Made by a program: the position numbers and the translations under genes
Source of the DNA: Promicromonospora panici
GTDB taxonomy: Bacteria; Actinomycetota; Actinomycetes; Actinomycetales; Cellulomonadaceae
Direction: 5' to 3'
Assembly: GCF_900608595.1 (NCBI RefSeq)
Contig: NZ_UWYY01000003.1
Span: forward strand, 310,001 to 374,000
Length of the DNA: 64,000 nt
Notes under the pieces: model-generated
What the model saw: only the letters and a program-made list of their open reading frames with translations
Databases searched by the model: none
Told to the model about the DNA's origin: nothing
Part shown: positions 43,975 through 51,451 of the stretch, in pieces
How the letters are laid out: every line of letters begins with the position of its first letter
How positions within the stretch are numbered: position 1 is the first letter of the stretch

Positions 43975-45993
43975 TCATCCCACGGGCAGGTGCCGCTTCC
44001 ACCAGTCCAGGATGATCTCGAAGCGCTGCTGGCGGTGCCGGGGCCGACCGGACCGGGACAGCTCGTGGTTCTCCCCGGGGAAGACCACCAGCTCGGTCTC
44101 GACGCCGTGCCGCTTCAGCGTCGAGTAGTAGCGCTCCGCCTGGGACAACGGGCAGCGCAGGTCCTGCTCGGAGTGCAGCACCAGCGTGGGCGTCGTCACC
44201 TGGCCCGCGACCGCCTGCGGCGACTGCCCGGCGATCTGCTCGGGCGTCTCGCCCACGTACTCCGAGCCGAAGAACGAGCCGATGTCGCTGGTCCCGAAGA
44301 ACACGTCCGGGTCGAGGAAGCCGCGCTCCACGATCGCGCCGGCGAACCGGTGGTCGTGCGCGATGGTCCACGCCGTGAGGTATCCGCCGTACGAGCCGCC
44401 CAGCACGCCCACGCGGGACCCGTCAAGGCGCCCGTCCGCCGCCACGGCGCCGTCCAGGAAGTCGAGCACGTCGTGCAGGTCCACCGTGCCCATTGCGTGC
44501 CGGATCGCCCGGCCGTGCGCCTGCCCGTAGCCCGCCGAGCCGCGCGGGTTGCTGTACACGACGGCGTATCCGGCGTCGACCAGCACCTGGGTCTCGTCGA
44601 ACAGCTCCGCGCGGTAGGAGGCGAAGGGCCCGCCGTGGATCATCAGCAGGGTCGGGTGCGGACCCTCCCCCTCGGGGACCGCCACCCAGCCGTGCACCGG
44701 GTACCCGTCGCGCCCGTTGACGATCAGCTCCTTCGGCGTCACGACGCCGGTCGCGCGCAGCGGCGCGGAGAAGTCCGTCCGACGCCGCAGCTCGCCGCCT
44801 GCCGCGCCGGTCAGGTCGACGACCGCCAGATCGCCGTAGCTGCCCGGGTCCGAGTACGCGACCGCGAGCGTCCCGCCTCCGACGCCGAACCCCGATACGA
44901 CGACGTCGCCGCTGGTCAGCTGGGTTGTGACCCCGTCGTCGGAGACCCGGAGCACCTGGTGGGTACCGCGGGTCTCGACGGCGACCAGCGCGCCGCCGTC
45001 CGCCAGCGGCAGGGGCTCGCCGTCGATCCCCTGCGTCTCCGGGTCGGTGAGGCGGCGCGGCTGCTGGTCGGCCCACGCGGACAGCACGTACAGCGCGCCG
45101 TTGCGGGCCACGAAGTCCTTGCCCTCCGGGCCGAGGTCCTGCGCGACCACGTAGAGTTCGCCGCCCGCGCCGAATCCGATGGCCTCGGGTGCCAGCGTGC
45201 CGAGGAGGACGTCGGAGCTGCCCCCGGTCGAACCGGTCAGCGGCAGCACGCGCACCGTCCCGCTCCATGGCTGTCCGGCGCCCTGCTCGCGCTCGACGAT
45301 GACGCCGATCGCCCCGCCGTCGGGCGTGAAGGCGATGCCGCTGTGGTCGACGTCGTCCACGCTCACCCGGCGCGGCTCCGGCACCGTGGGGCGCGGCTCG
45401 GCCTCGCCCTGCGCCGTCGCGACGGGCTGGACCACGGGCTCGCCCGCGACGTCGGGCACGTCGACGACGAACACGTGCTGCGGGCGGTCCCGGTGGTAGC
45501 CCAGGCCGTTGCGCGTCCAGCTCCAGCTCGTGATGCGGCGCGGGCCCTCGGCGCCGGAGGTGATGCCCTCGACCGAGCCGTACCGGCCCGGCTCGGGCTC
45601 GCGGCTCAGGAACGCGAGCCGCGTGCCGTCGGGCGACCAGCGGAAGTCGGCGACGCCGAGCTTGCGGTCGGTGACCTGCACGGCCTCGCCGCCGCCGACG
45701 GGGAGGATCCACAGCTGGGGCGCCCCCTGCGGCTCCGCGCGCAGGAAGGCGACCAGGGCGCCGTCGGGCGAGAAGCGCGGCTCCGTGTCGCGGAAGCCGC
45801 GGGTGAGGCGGCGGGGCGCGTCGCTGGTTTCGGTGGTCGAGCCTGTCGAGACCAGCGGCACCCGCCAGAGCTGGCCCACCGTGGCGTCGGCGTCGAGGTC
45901 GGGCCGGGTCACCGACACGACGGCCCAGGTTCCGTCGGGGTGGACTGCGGGGCGGGACACGGACTGGATCAGGGGAAGATCGGCTGCCTGCAT
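43975..45993 (-). CDS. S9 family prolyl-oligopeptidase-like serine peptidase
   Basis: 672 aa, no signal peptide, cytosolic. N-terminal beta-propeller with TolB/DPP-type blades (PRFSPDGALVAFLR, FRWSPDGTRLAFLS) and a C-terminal alpha/beta-hydrolase domain: nucleophile in LGGSYGGYLT, catalytic Asp in HSEQDLRCPLSQ and His in GENHELSR. Cleaves short peptides. ATG 45993 is preceded by TAATGT 7 nt upstream, so it is probably leaderless; a 194-residue longer reading runs through the opposite gene and is rejected. Confidence 0.9.
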   Translation of the reverse strand: MQAADLPLIQSVSRPAVHPDGTWAVVSVTRPDLDADATVGQLWRVPLVSTGSTTETSDAPRRLTRGFRDTEPRFSPDGALVAFLRAEPQGAPQLWILPVGGGEAVQVTDRKLGVADFRWSPDGTRLAFLSREPEPGRYGSVEGITSGAEGPRRITSWSWTRNGLGYHRDRPQHVFVVDVPDVAGEPVVQPVATAQGEAEPRPTVPEPRRVSVDDVDHSGIAFTPDGGAIGVIVEREQGAGQPWSGTVRVLPLTGSTGGSSDVLLGTLAPEAIGFGAGGELYVVAQDLGPEGKDFVARNGALYVLSAWADQQPRRLTDPETQGIDGEPLPLADGGALVAVETRGTHQVLRVSDDGVTTQLTSGDVVVSGFGVGGGTLAVAYSDPGSYGDLAVVDLTGAAGGELRRRTDFSAPLRATGVVTPKELIVNGRDGYPVHGWVAVPEGEGPHPTLLMIHGGPFASYRAELFDETQVLVDAGYAVVYSNPRGSAGYGQAHGRAIRHAMGTVDLHDVLDFLDGAVAADGRLDGSRVGVLGGSYGGYLTAWTIAHDHRFAGAIVERGFLDPDVFFGTSDIGSFFGSEYVGETPEQIAGQSPQAVAGQVTTPTLVLHSEQDLRCPLSQAERYYSTLKRHGVETELVVFPGENHELSRSGRPRHRQQRFEIILDWWKRHLPVG

Positions 45994-46017
45994 GACCCGG
46001 ACATTACTCTTGCCCAC
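45994..46017. promoter_or_regulatory. 24-bp divergent spacer with overlapping -10 boxes
   Basis: Minus-strand TAATGT (46006-46001) and plus-strand TACTCT (46005-46010) share two base pairs; each ends 7 nt before its own ATG (45993 and 46018). Both genes would be leaderless and their promoters cannot be filled at the same time. Confidence 0.55.
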
Positions 46018-46563
46018 ATGTCCGAAACACAGCAGTCCGACGCCCCCGCGAACGCCCACGAGGCCTGGGGCGAGCCGCGCACCCGCGAGCTGACCTGGTA
46101 CGACCCTCTGCAGATCGCGGCACAGGCGCCGCGGATGTCCGGCATCGAGTTCCTGCAGCGCATGCGGGACGGCGTCATCCCGCCGCCACCGATCGCCGCC
46201 CACTTCGGCCTCGACATCGACGAGGTCTCGGAGGGGAGCGTGACCTTCCGGTGTACGCCCGACGAGTCCGGCTTCAACCCGATCGGCACGATCCACGGCG
46301 GCGTCCTGTGCACGCTGCTGGACACGGTGTGCGGCTGCGCGATGCAGTCGGTGCTGCCCCAGGGCAAGGGCTACACGTCGGTCGAGATCAAGGTGAACTA
46401 CCTCAAGGCCGTGCGCGGCGGCGGTGGCCCGCTTACCGCGGAGGGCACGGTGGTGAAGGCCGGCTCGCGCGTCGGCTTCACGGAGGCGACGGTGCGGGAT
46501 GCGACCGGCGCACTGGTGGCCACGGCGTCGAGCACCCTCCTGATCTTCGACATCACGGGGTGA
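46018..46563 (+). CDS. PaaI-family hotdog thioesterase
   Basis: 181 aa. GFNPIGTIHGGVLCTLLDTVCGCAMQS is the hotdog-fold active-site helix with H-G-G and the acidic residue; YTSVEIKVNYLKAVR and GRVGFTEATVRDATGALVATASST complete the fold. Hydrolyses acyl-CoA thioesters. The 60-residue N-terminal extension is longer than in most PaaI proteins. Divergent from the S9 peptidase; its stop overlaps the end of the convergent DUF456 gene by 11 bp. Confidence 0.88.
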   Translation: MSETQQSDAPANAHEAWGEPRTRELTWYDPLQIAAQAPRMSGIEFLQRMRDGVIPPPPIAAHFGLDIDEVSEGSVTFRCTPDESGFNPIGTIHGGVLCTLLDTVCGCAMQSVLPQGKGYTSVEIKVNYLKAVRGGGGPLTAEGTVVKAGSRVGFTEATVRDATGALVATASSTLLIFDITG

Positions 46564-47038
46564 TGAAGAGGCCAACCACCCAGACGCCCGTCGCCAGCAG
46601 AGCGCCCACGAGCTGGACGCCGATCGTGATCAGCGTGGCCTGGACGGCCGCCTTGGTCGCGGTCCACGCCAGCGCCATGTCCTTGCGGCGCGCCCATTCC
46701 AGCAGGAAGATCGCGGCGACGAAGAACAGGAACAGGCCGATCACCGGCACCACGAAGAACCCGATGATGCCCGCGATGCCGCCCACGGCGAGCGTCAGCA
46801 CGGGTACGTCGGCCTTGCGCATGTGCTTGCCGGCCAGGATCCACTGGAACACCTCGGCGACGGCGATGGCCAGCGCGGCGATGCCGAAGACCACCCACGC
46901 CTCGACGCCGCCCGTGAAGATCGCCCACACGAGGATGCCGCCCAGCACGAGCACGGCACCGGGCAACACCTGGACGACGATGCCGATCAGTCCTACCAGG
47001 ATTGCCACACCGACGAGTACCTCTGCCCAAACGTCCAC
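46553..47038 (-). CDS. DUF456 family membrane protein
   Basis: 161 aa with about four or five TM segments arranged as hairpins (LVGVAILVGLIGIVVQVLPGAVLVLGG, AIFTGGVEAWVVFGIAALAI and so on), the G/V/L-rich pattern of DUF456. Function unknown. GTG 47038 follows TAAAGT by 6 nt, consistent with leaderless transcription. Its 3' end overlaps the thioesterase 3' end by 11 bp. Confidence 0.82.
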   Translation of the reverse strand: MDVWAEVLVGVAILVGLIGIVVQVLPGAVLVLGGILVWAIFTGGVEAWVVFGIAALAIAVAEVFQWILAGKHMRKADVPVLTLAVGGIAGIIGFFVVPVIGLFLFFVAAIFLLEWARRKDMALAWTATKAAVQATLITIGVQLVGALLATGVWVVGLFITP

Positions 47039-47130
47039 GGCCGAACTTTAGCGGTCCCACGACGTCCGTTCGATCGAACCTCGCCGTTCGAACAAAACGG
47101 GCACGACACTGGGCGCTTACCCTGCTCATC

Positions 47131-47973
47131 ATGAAGCGAGAGGTTGCCGGCTACCTGACCCGGCTCGGCCTCGACGAGCGCCCTCCGGCGACCGTCGCGA
47201 CCCTGTTCGAGATCCACCGGCGACATGCCGAGCGGATTCCGTACGAGAACCTGAACACGATGCTCGGCAGTCCGCCCGCGATCGACGCCGAGGCGACGCT
47301 GGCCCGGGTCGCGGCGGGCGGCAACGCGGGCTACTGCTTCCACCACAACGGCGTCCTGACGGTGGTGCTGCGCGCGCTCGGCTACGACGTCGTACCCGCG
47401 TGGGGCCACAACTGGGACACCGACGCCGAGCGCCGGGACGTGCACGTCGGGCACCTGGCGATGCACGTCCGCGGACTCCCCACAGAGGACAACCCGGGCG
47501 GCCTCTGGTGGCCGGACGTCGGCTGCGGCGACGGCCTGCACGACCCGCTGCCTCTGCTGGCGGGCGAGCACCGGCAGGGCCCGTTCACCTACCGGCTCGA
47601 GCTGCGCGACGGCGGCTGGACGTTCCACCACGACGTCAAGGGCAGCTTCCGGGCAATCGACCTCTTCCACAAGGAGCTGACGCCGGCGCAGCAGACGGCC
47701 GCGCACCGCCGCCTGACCGACCCGGCCGGCGGTGCGTACGCGCGCAAGCTGGTCGTCCAGCGCCGTCTGCCCGACGCCGCGGAGACCCTGCGCGGCTGCC
47801 TGTTCAGCCGGACCGGCTCACGCGCGGAGAAGATCGAGCTGACGGCGTACGACGACTGGCGGGACGGGCTCCGGTCGCTGGGCGTCACGCTGCAGGGCAT
47901 CGACGGCGACGCCCTGCGCGGCCTGTTCGACCGCAGCCTGGTCGCGCACCAGGAGTGGCTGGCGACCCGCTAG
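47131..47973 (+). CDS. nat: Arylamine N-acetyltransferase
   Basis: 280 aa, cytosolic. IPYENLNTMLG and GGNAGYCFHHNG with the catalytic Cys (about residue 69), His in VGHLAMHV and Asp in WPDVGCGDG form the NAT Cys-His-Asp triad. The usual R-G-G-x-C-x-E-x-N around the Cys is here G-G-N-A-G-Y-C-F-H-H-N, with the Glu replaced by His, which may alter acyl donor choice. Transfers acetyl or other acyl groups from CoA to arylamines or hydrazines. ATG 47131; upstream in-frame sequence is non-coding in character. Confidence 0.87.
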   Translation: MKREVAGYLTRLGLDERPPATVATLFEIHRRHAERIPYENLNTMLGSPPAIDAEATLARVAAGGNAGYCFHHNGVLTVVLRALGYDVVPAWGHNWDTDAERRDVHVGHLAMHVRGLPTEDNPGGLWWPDVGCGDGLHDPLPLLAGEHRQGPFTYRLELRDGGWTFHHDVKGSFRAIDLFHKELTPAQQTAAHRRLTDPAGGAYARKLVVQRRLPDAAETLRGCLFSRTGSRAEKIELTAYDDWRDGLRSLGVTLQGIDGDALRGLFDRSLVAHQEWLATR

Positions 47974-47977
47974 CGGT

Positions 47978-48006
47978 GCGGGCCCGGGCGGGCCCGCCCC
48001 GGCCCG
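47978..48006. terminator. GC-only hairpin between convergent genes
   Basis: GGGCCCGGGCGGGCCC followed by GCCCCGGCCC in the 37-bp gap between the convergent genes ending at 47973 and 48011. No T-run; a bidirectional terminator is plausible. Confidence 0.35.
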
Positions 48007-48010
48007 GCGA

Positions 48011-48361
48011 TCAGTTCCAGAACACCGCGACCAGGATGTTGACCAGGGTGAGGCCGAGCACGGACCCCTTGAGGCCTGGAGAAACGTCCTCGCCCTTGCG
48101 GACGGCGAGCACGGCCAGCACGGCGACGGCGAGCGCGATGATCAGCTTCACGCCGATCTTCGCCATGTTCAGCTCGGCGCCGAAGGGCCCGGCCATCTCC
48201 GCGATCCCGACCATGATGACACCCGCGACGACGGCTCCCATGGCGCCGTGCGAGACACCCTTGTAGAGGGCCTTGGTCCGCATCGACGCGATCGAGCCGC
48301 CGAACACGAGGGCCCAGCTCGCGAAGTGCAGGAACACGAAGACGTTGTAGAGGAACTCCAT
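48011..48361 (-). CDS. Small four-TM membrane protein, unknown
   Basis: 116 aa. MEFLYNVFVFLHFASWALVFGGSIASM followed by three more membrane segments and a short C-terminus ending AVFWN. The F-x-H-x-x-S/A-W-A-L-x-x-G-G opening recalls small cytochrome-like or CopD-like membrane proteins with one conserved His, but I cannot assign it. ATG 48361 chosen because the upstream 25 in-frame residues are not membrane-compatible. Confidence 0.75.
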   Translation of the reverse strand: MEFLYNVFVFLHFASWALVFGGSIASMRTKALYKGVSHGAMGAVVAGVIMVGIAEMAGPFGAELNMAKIGVKLIIALAVAVLAVLAVRKGEDVSPGLKGSVLGLTLVNILVAVFWN

Positions 48362-48611
48362 GGCCGTCAGCCTATCGGCGGCAGGGCCGAGCGAGGCCCG
48401 AAACTGCCCGCAGGTCGCCGTCGTGACATAGACCACGATCCCCGCCGGCCCCGCGCGCCGTCAGCGACCTCCGCCTGCCGCACGCGGGCTGCTCCCGGGC
48501 GGAGTCCGTCATTTCCCTACCCGTTCAGTAGGGAAACACATAGGCAACATCAATGCGCCCGATAGACATCCACTATGTGGACGACCTCTTCCGCCCTCTA
48601 CCAGCGGCGGT

Positions 48612-48617
48612 TAACGT
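48612..48617 (+). promoter_or_regulatory. -10 element TAACGT of the sulfur-operon leader
   Basis: TAACGT ends 7 nt before ATG 48625, placing the transcription start at the leader ORF's first base. Expected for a leaderless leader peptide. Confidence 0.55.
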
Positions 48618-48624
48618 CTTCGCC

Positions 48625-48720
48625 ATGACCAAGGCAGCGCGCATCTTCCTCGTGACCACCCGTCACGAGATGCGAATGCCCACCTGTGCCTGCGACCGCT
48701 GTCGCAGCTGTCAGCTCTGA
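48625..48720 (+). CDS. Cys-rich leader peptide (31 aa), cysteine attenuator candidate
   Basis: Short ORF starting M-T-K-A-A-R and ending with P-T-C-A-C-D-R-C-R-S-C-Q-L: four Cys in nine codons right before its stop, 158 bp upstream of the sulfite reductase start. In mycobacteria, leaderless short ORFs with clustered Cys codons are known to attenuate downstream cysteine-pathway operons in response to cysteine. The -10 TAACGT 7 nt before ATG supports leaderless expression here. Slow decoding of the Cys codons when cysteine is scarce would change RNA folding or readthrough ahead of the operon. The peptide itself need not have a function. Confidence 0.78.
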   Translation: MTKAARIFLVTTRHEMRMPTCACDRCRSCQL

Positions 48721-48878
48721 CGCGCCCCTCGCCCCCGCAAGGTCAGCGCGCGCCGCCGGCCCGAAGCGCTGAGTCCCTGGTCAACCCCCGGGAAACAGCC
48801 TCCTGCCCGTACGACGCGCACAACTCCCCCCAGCATCAGCTCCACGCCCGCGCGCCCCGCACGAACAGGACCCCACAC
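48721..48878 (+). promoter_or_regulatory. Attenuator region between leader ORF and sulfite reductase
   Basis: 158 nt with TCAGCGC (48743-48749) and GCGCTGA (48766-48772) as a 7-bp stem with 16-nt loop, and a CCC/GGG-rich stretch after it. AGGA 9 nt before ATG 48879 is the likely ribosome site. The pairing that would be switched by the leader ribosome is not resolved by eye. Confidence 0.4.
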
Positions 48879-50594
48879 ATGGTCAACACGGCCCCTGCCC
48901 AGCCTCGAACGAGCAAGCGACCCGCCCGCCCGAACGGCCAGTGGAAGATCGACGGCAACGCCCCGCTGAACCACAACGAGGAGTTCAAGCAGGAGTCGGA
49001 CCCGCTCCTGGTGCGCGAACGCATCGAGCAGGTCTACGCCAAGGAGGGCTTCGACTCGATCCCCGGAGACGACCTGCACGGCCGGTTCCGCTGGTGGGGC
49101 CTGTACACGCAGCGCAAGCCCGGGATCGACGGCGGCAAGACCGCCACGCTCGAGCCGCACGAGCTCGAGGACAAGTACTTCATGTTGCGCGTCCGGATCG
49201 ACGGCGGGGCGCTGAGCACCGAGCAGCTGCGCGTCATCGCGGGCATCAGCACGGAGTTCGGCCGCGGCTCGGCGGACATCACCGACCGGCAGAACCTCCA
49301 GCTGCACTGGATCGAGGTCGAGGCGATGCCGGAGATCTGGCGCCGTCTGGAGGCCGTCGGGCTGAGCACCACGGAGGCCTGCGGCGATGTCCCGCGCGTC
49401 ATCCTCGGCAGCCCGGTGGCGGGCGTCGCCAAGGACGAGCTGATCGACCCGACGCCGGTGATCGAGGAGATCCAGGAGCGCTTCATCGGGGACCCGGCGC
49501 TGGCGAACCTGCCGCGCAAGTTCAAGTCCGCGATCACGGGCCACCCGAGCCTCGACGTGGTGCACCAGATCAACGACATCTCGTTCGTCGCCGTCGACCA
49601 CCCGGAGCTCGGCATCGGCTACGACGTCTGGGTGGGCGGCGCGCTGTCCACGGCGCCGCGCCTCGCCGAGCGGCTGAACGCGTTCGTGTCGCCCGAGGAG
49701 GCGCCCGAGGTCTGGCACGGCGTCGTCCGCATCTTCCGGGACTACGGCTACCGCCGGCTGCGCAACAAGGCCCGCCTGAAGTTTCTGCTCGCCGACTGGG
49801 GCGTCGAGAAGTTCCGCCAGGTCCTGGAGGACGAGTACCTGGGCTACAAGCTGCGCGACAGCATCGAGCCGCCGTCGCCCGCGTCGCTGGGGCTGGACGA
49901 GCGCGGTGACCACGTGGGCATCCATGAGCAGCACGACGGCCGCTTCTACATCGGCGCCGCACCCACGGTGGGCCGGGTCTCGGGCGAGACGCTCACGCAG
50001 CTCGCCGACCTCGCCGAGGCGCACGGCAGCAACCGCGTCCGCCTGACGCCGCAGCAGAAGCTGCTGGTTCTCGACGTCGAGAAGGAGCAGGTCGAGCCGC
50101 TGGTCGCCGGCCTGGCCGAGCTCGGGCTGCAGGCCCGGCCGAGCATCTTCCGCCGGAACACGATCGCCTGCACCGGCATCGAGTACTGCAAGCTCGCGAT
50201 CGTCGAGACCAAGGCGACGTCGGCCGAGGCGATCACGCAGCTCGAGGAGCGCCTCGGCGACCTGAAGGACCTCAAGCCGCTCAGCCTGCACGTCAACGGC
50301 TGCCCCAACTCCTGCGCGCGGATCCAGACGGCCGACATCGGCCTCAAGGGCCAGCTCGTGATGGACGACGACGGCAACCAGGTGCCGGGCTTCCAGGTGC
50401 ACCTCGGGGGCGGCCTCACGTCGCTGGACCGGGACGACGCCGGGCTCGGGCGCACGGTGCGCGGGCTCAAGGTGACCGCCGACGGGATCGGCGACTACGT
50501 GGAGCGCGTCGTGCGCCGGTACGACGCCGACCACGACGGTGAAGAGACGTTCGCACAGTGGGCACACCGCGCCGACGAGGAGGCTCTCCGATGA
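48879..50594 (+). CDS. sirA: Ferredoxin-dependent sulfite reductase (nitrite/sulfite reductase family)
   Basis: 571 aa, siroheme and [4Fe-4S] enzyme reducing sulfite to sulfide. Cluster ligands: ACTGIEYCKLA and NGCPNSCARIQ (C-x5-C and C-x3-C). GLYTQRKPG with Tyr76 and TTEACGDVPR with Cys168 are 92 residues apart, as for the Tyr69-Cys161 crosslinked pair of mycobacterial sulfite reductase NirA/SirA, favouring sulfite over nitrite. Followed by cysH (ATGA) and the siroheme gene cysG, which agrees with a sulfur role. Confidence 0.92.
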   Translation: MVNTAPAQPRTSKRPARPNGQWKIDGNAPLNHNEEFKQESDPLLVRERIEQVYAKEGFDSIPGDDLHGRFRWWGLYTQRKPGIDGGKTATLEPHELEDKYFMLRVRIDGGALSTEQLRVIAGISTEFGRGSADITDRQNLQLHWIEVEAMPEIWRRLEAVGLSTTEACGDVPRVILGSPVAGVAKDELIDPTPVIEEIQERFIGDPALANLPRKFKSAITGHPSLDVVHQINDISFVAVDHPELGIGYDVWVGGALSTAPRLAERLNAFVSPEEAPEVWHGVVRIFRDYGYRRLRNKARLKFLLADWGVEKFRQVLEDEYLGYKLRDSIEPPSPASLGLDERGDHVGIHEQHDGRFYIGAAPTVGRVSGETLTQLADLAEAHGSNRVRLTPQQKLLVLDVEKEQVEPLVAGLAELGLQARPSIFRRNTIACTGIEYCKLAIVETKATSAEAITQLEERLGDLKDLKPLSLHVNGCPNSCARIQTADIGLKGQLVMDDDGNQVPGFQVHLGGGLTSLDRDDAGLGRTVRGLKVTADGIGDYVERVVRRYDADHDGEETFAQWAHRADEEALR

Positions 50595-51451
50595 CCACGA
50601 CGGAAACAGCACCGATATCCTCTCTGTCGCTCTCCGGGCCGGGCTCGGGGGTGAACCCGCGGCTCGCGCGGGTCCGCGCCCGAGCCGCCGCCCGCGAGAG
50701 CATCCGTGCCATGCGCCCCGCCGCCCGGGCCAAGCGGCGCCGTCGGACCCCCGAGGAGCTGCGGGCCGTGGTGGAGCGCGGGCAGGCGCAGCTGAACGCC
50801 TCCTCCGAGAGCCCGGAGGCTGACGCCCAGGCGGTCATCGCGTGGGCCGTGCGCGAGTTCGGTCCGTACATGGCGGTGGCCTCCTCGATGCAGGACACCG
50901 TGCTGTCGCACCTCGTGTCCGAGCAGTTCCCGTTCGTGGACGTGCTGTTCGGCGACACGGGCTACCACTTCGCCGAGACGCTCGGCACCCGTGGCGCCGT
51001 CGAGATCGAGCTGGACGTGAACGTCGTCGACGTGCGTCCCGAGCTGACCGTGGCCGAGCAGGACGCCAAGTACGGGCCGAAGCTGCACGACCGCGACCCC
51101 GAGGCCTGCTGCGCGATGCGCAAGGTGGCGCCGATGAAGAAGGCGCTGGAGAACTACGAGGCGTGGGCCACGGGCGTGCGTCGTGAGGAGACCGCGGCCC
51201 GCGCCAACGCCCAGCTCGTGTCCTGGGACGAGCGCAACGGCGTCGTGAAGATCAACCCGATCGCCGCGTGGACCGAGGAGCAGGTCGCGGAGTACGCCGG
51301 CCGCCACGGCCTGGTCATCAACCCGCTGCTCGCCGACGGTTACCCGTCGGTCGGCTGCGAGCCGTGCACCGCGCGGCCGCTGCCGGGCCAGGACGCGCGC
51401 TCCGGCCGGTGGGCCGGGCGTGACAAGGACGAGTGCGGCCTCCATGTCTGA
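50591..51451 (+). CDS. cysH: Adenylyl-sulfate (APS) reductase, CysH family
   Basis: 286 aa. EACCAMRKV and VGCEPCTARP give the CC...CxxC ligands of the [4Fe-4S] cluster, so the enzyme should use APS and not PAPS. The catalytic Cys is in the C-terminal ECGLHV. MAVASSMQDTVLSHL is the nucleotide-binding (PP-loop-like) region. The first 60 residues are an Arg/Ala-rich extension. ATG overlaps the sulfite reductase stop. Supplies sulfite to SirA. Confidence 0.93.
   Translation: MTTTETAPISSLSLSGPGSGVNPRLARVRARAAARESIRAMRPAARAKRRRRTPEELRAVVERGQAQLNASSESPEADAQAVIAWAVREFGPYMAVASSMQDTVLSHLVSEQFPFVDVLFGDTGYHFAETLGTRGAVEIELDVNVVDVRPELTVAEQDAKYGPKLHDRDPEACCAMRKVAPMKKALENYEAWATGVRREETAARANAQLVSWDERNGVVKINPIAAWTEEQVAEYAGRHGLVINPLLADGYPSVGCEPCTARPLPGQDARSGRWAGRDKDECGLHV

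Noticed and set aside
48711..50612. 633-aa open frame opposite the sulfite reductase
   Set aside because: Antisense shadow; the plus strand has intact Fe-S ligands and operon coupling.
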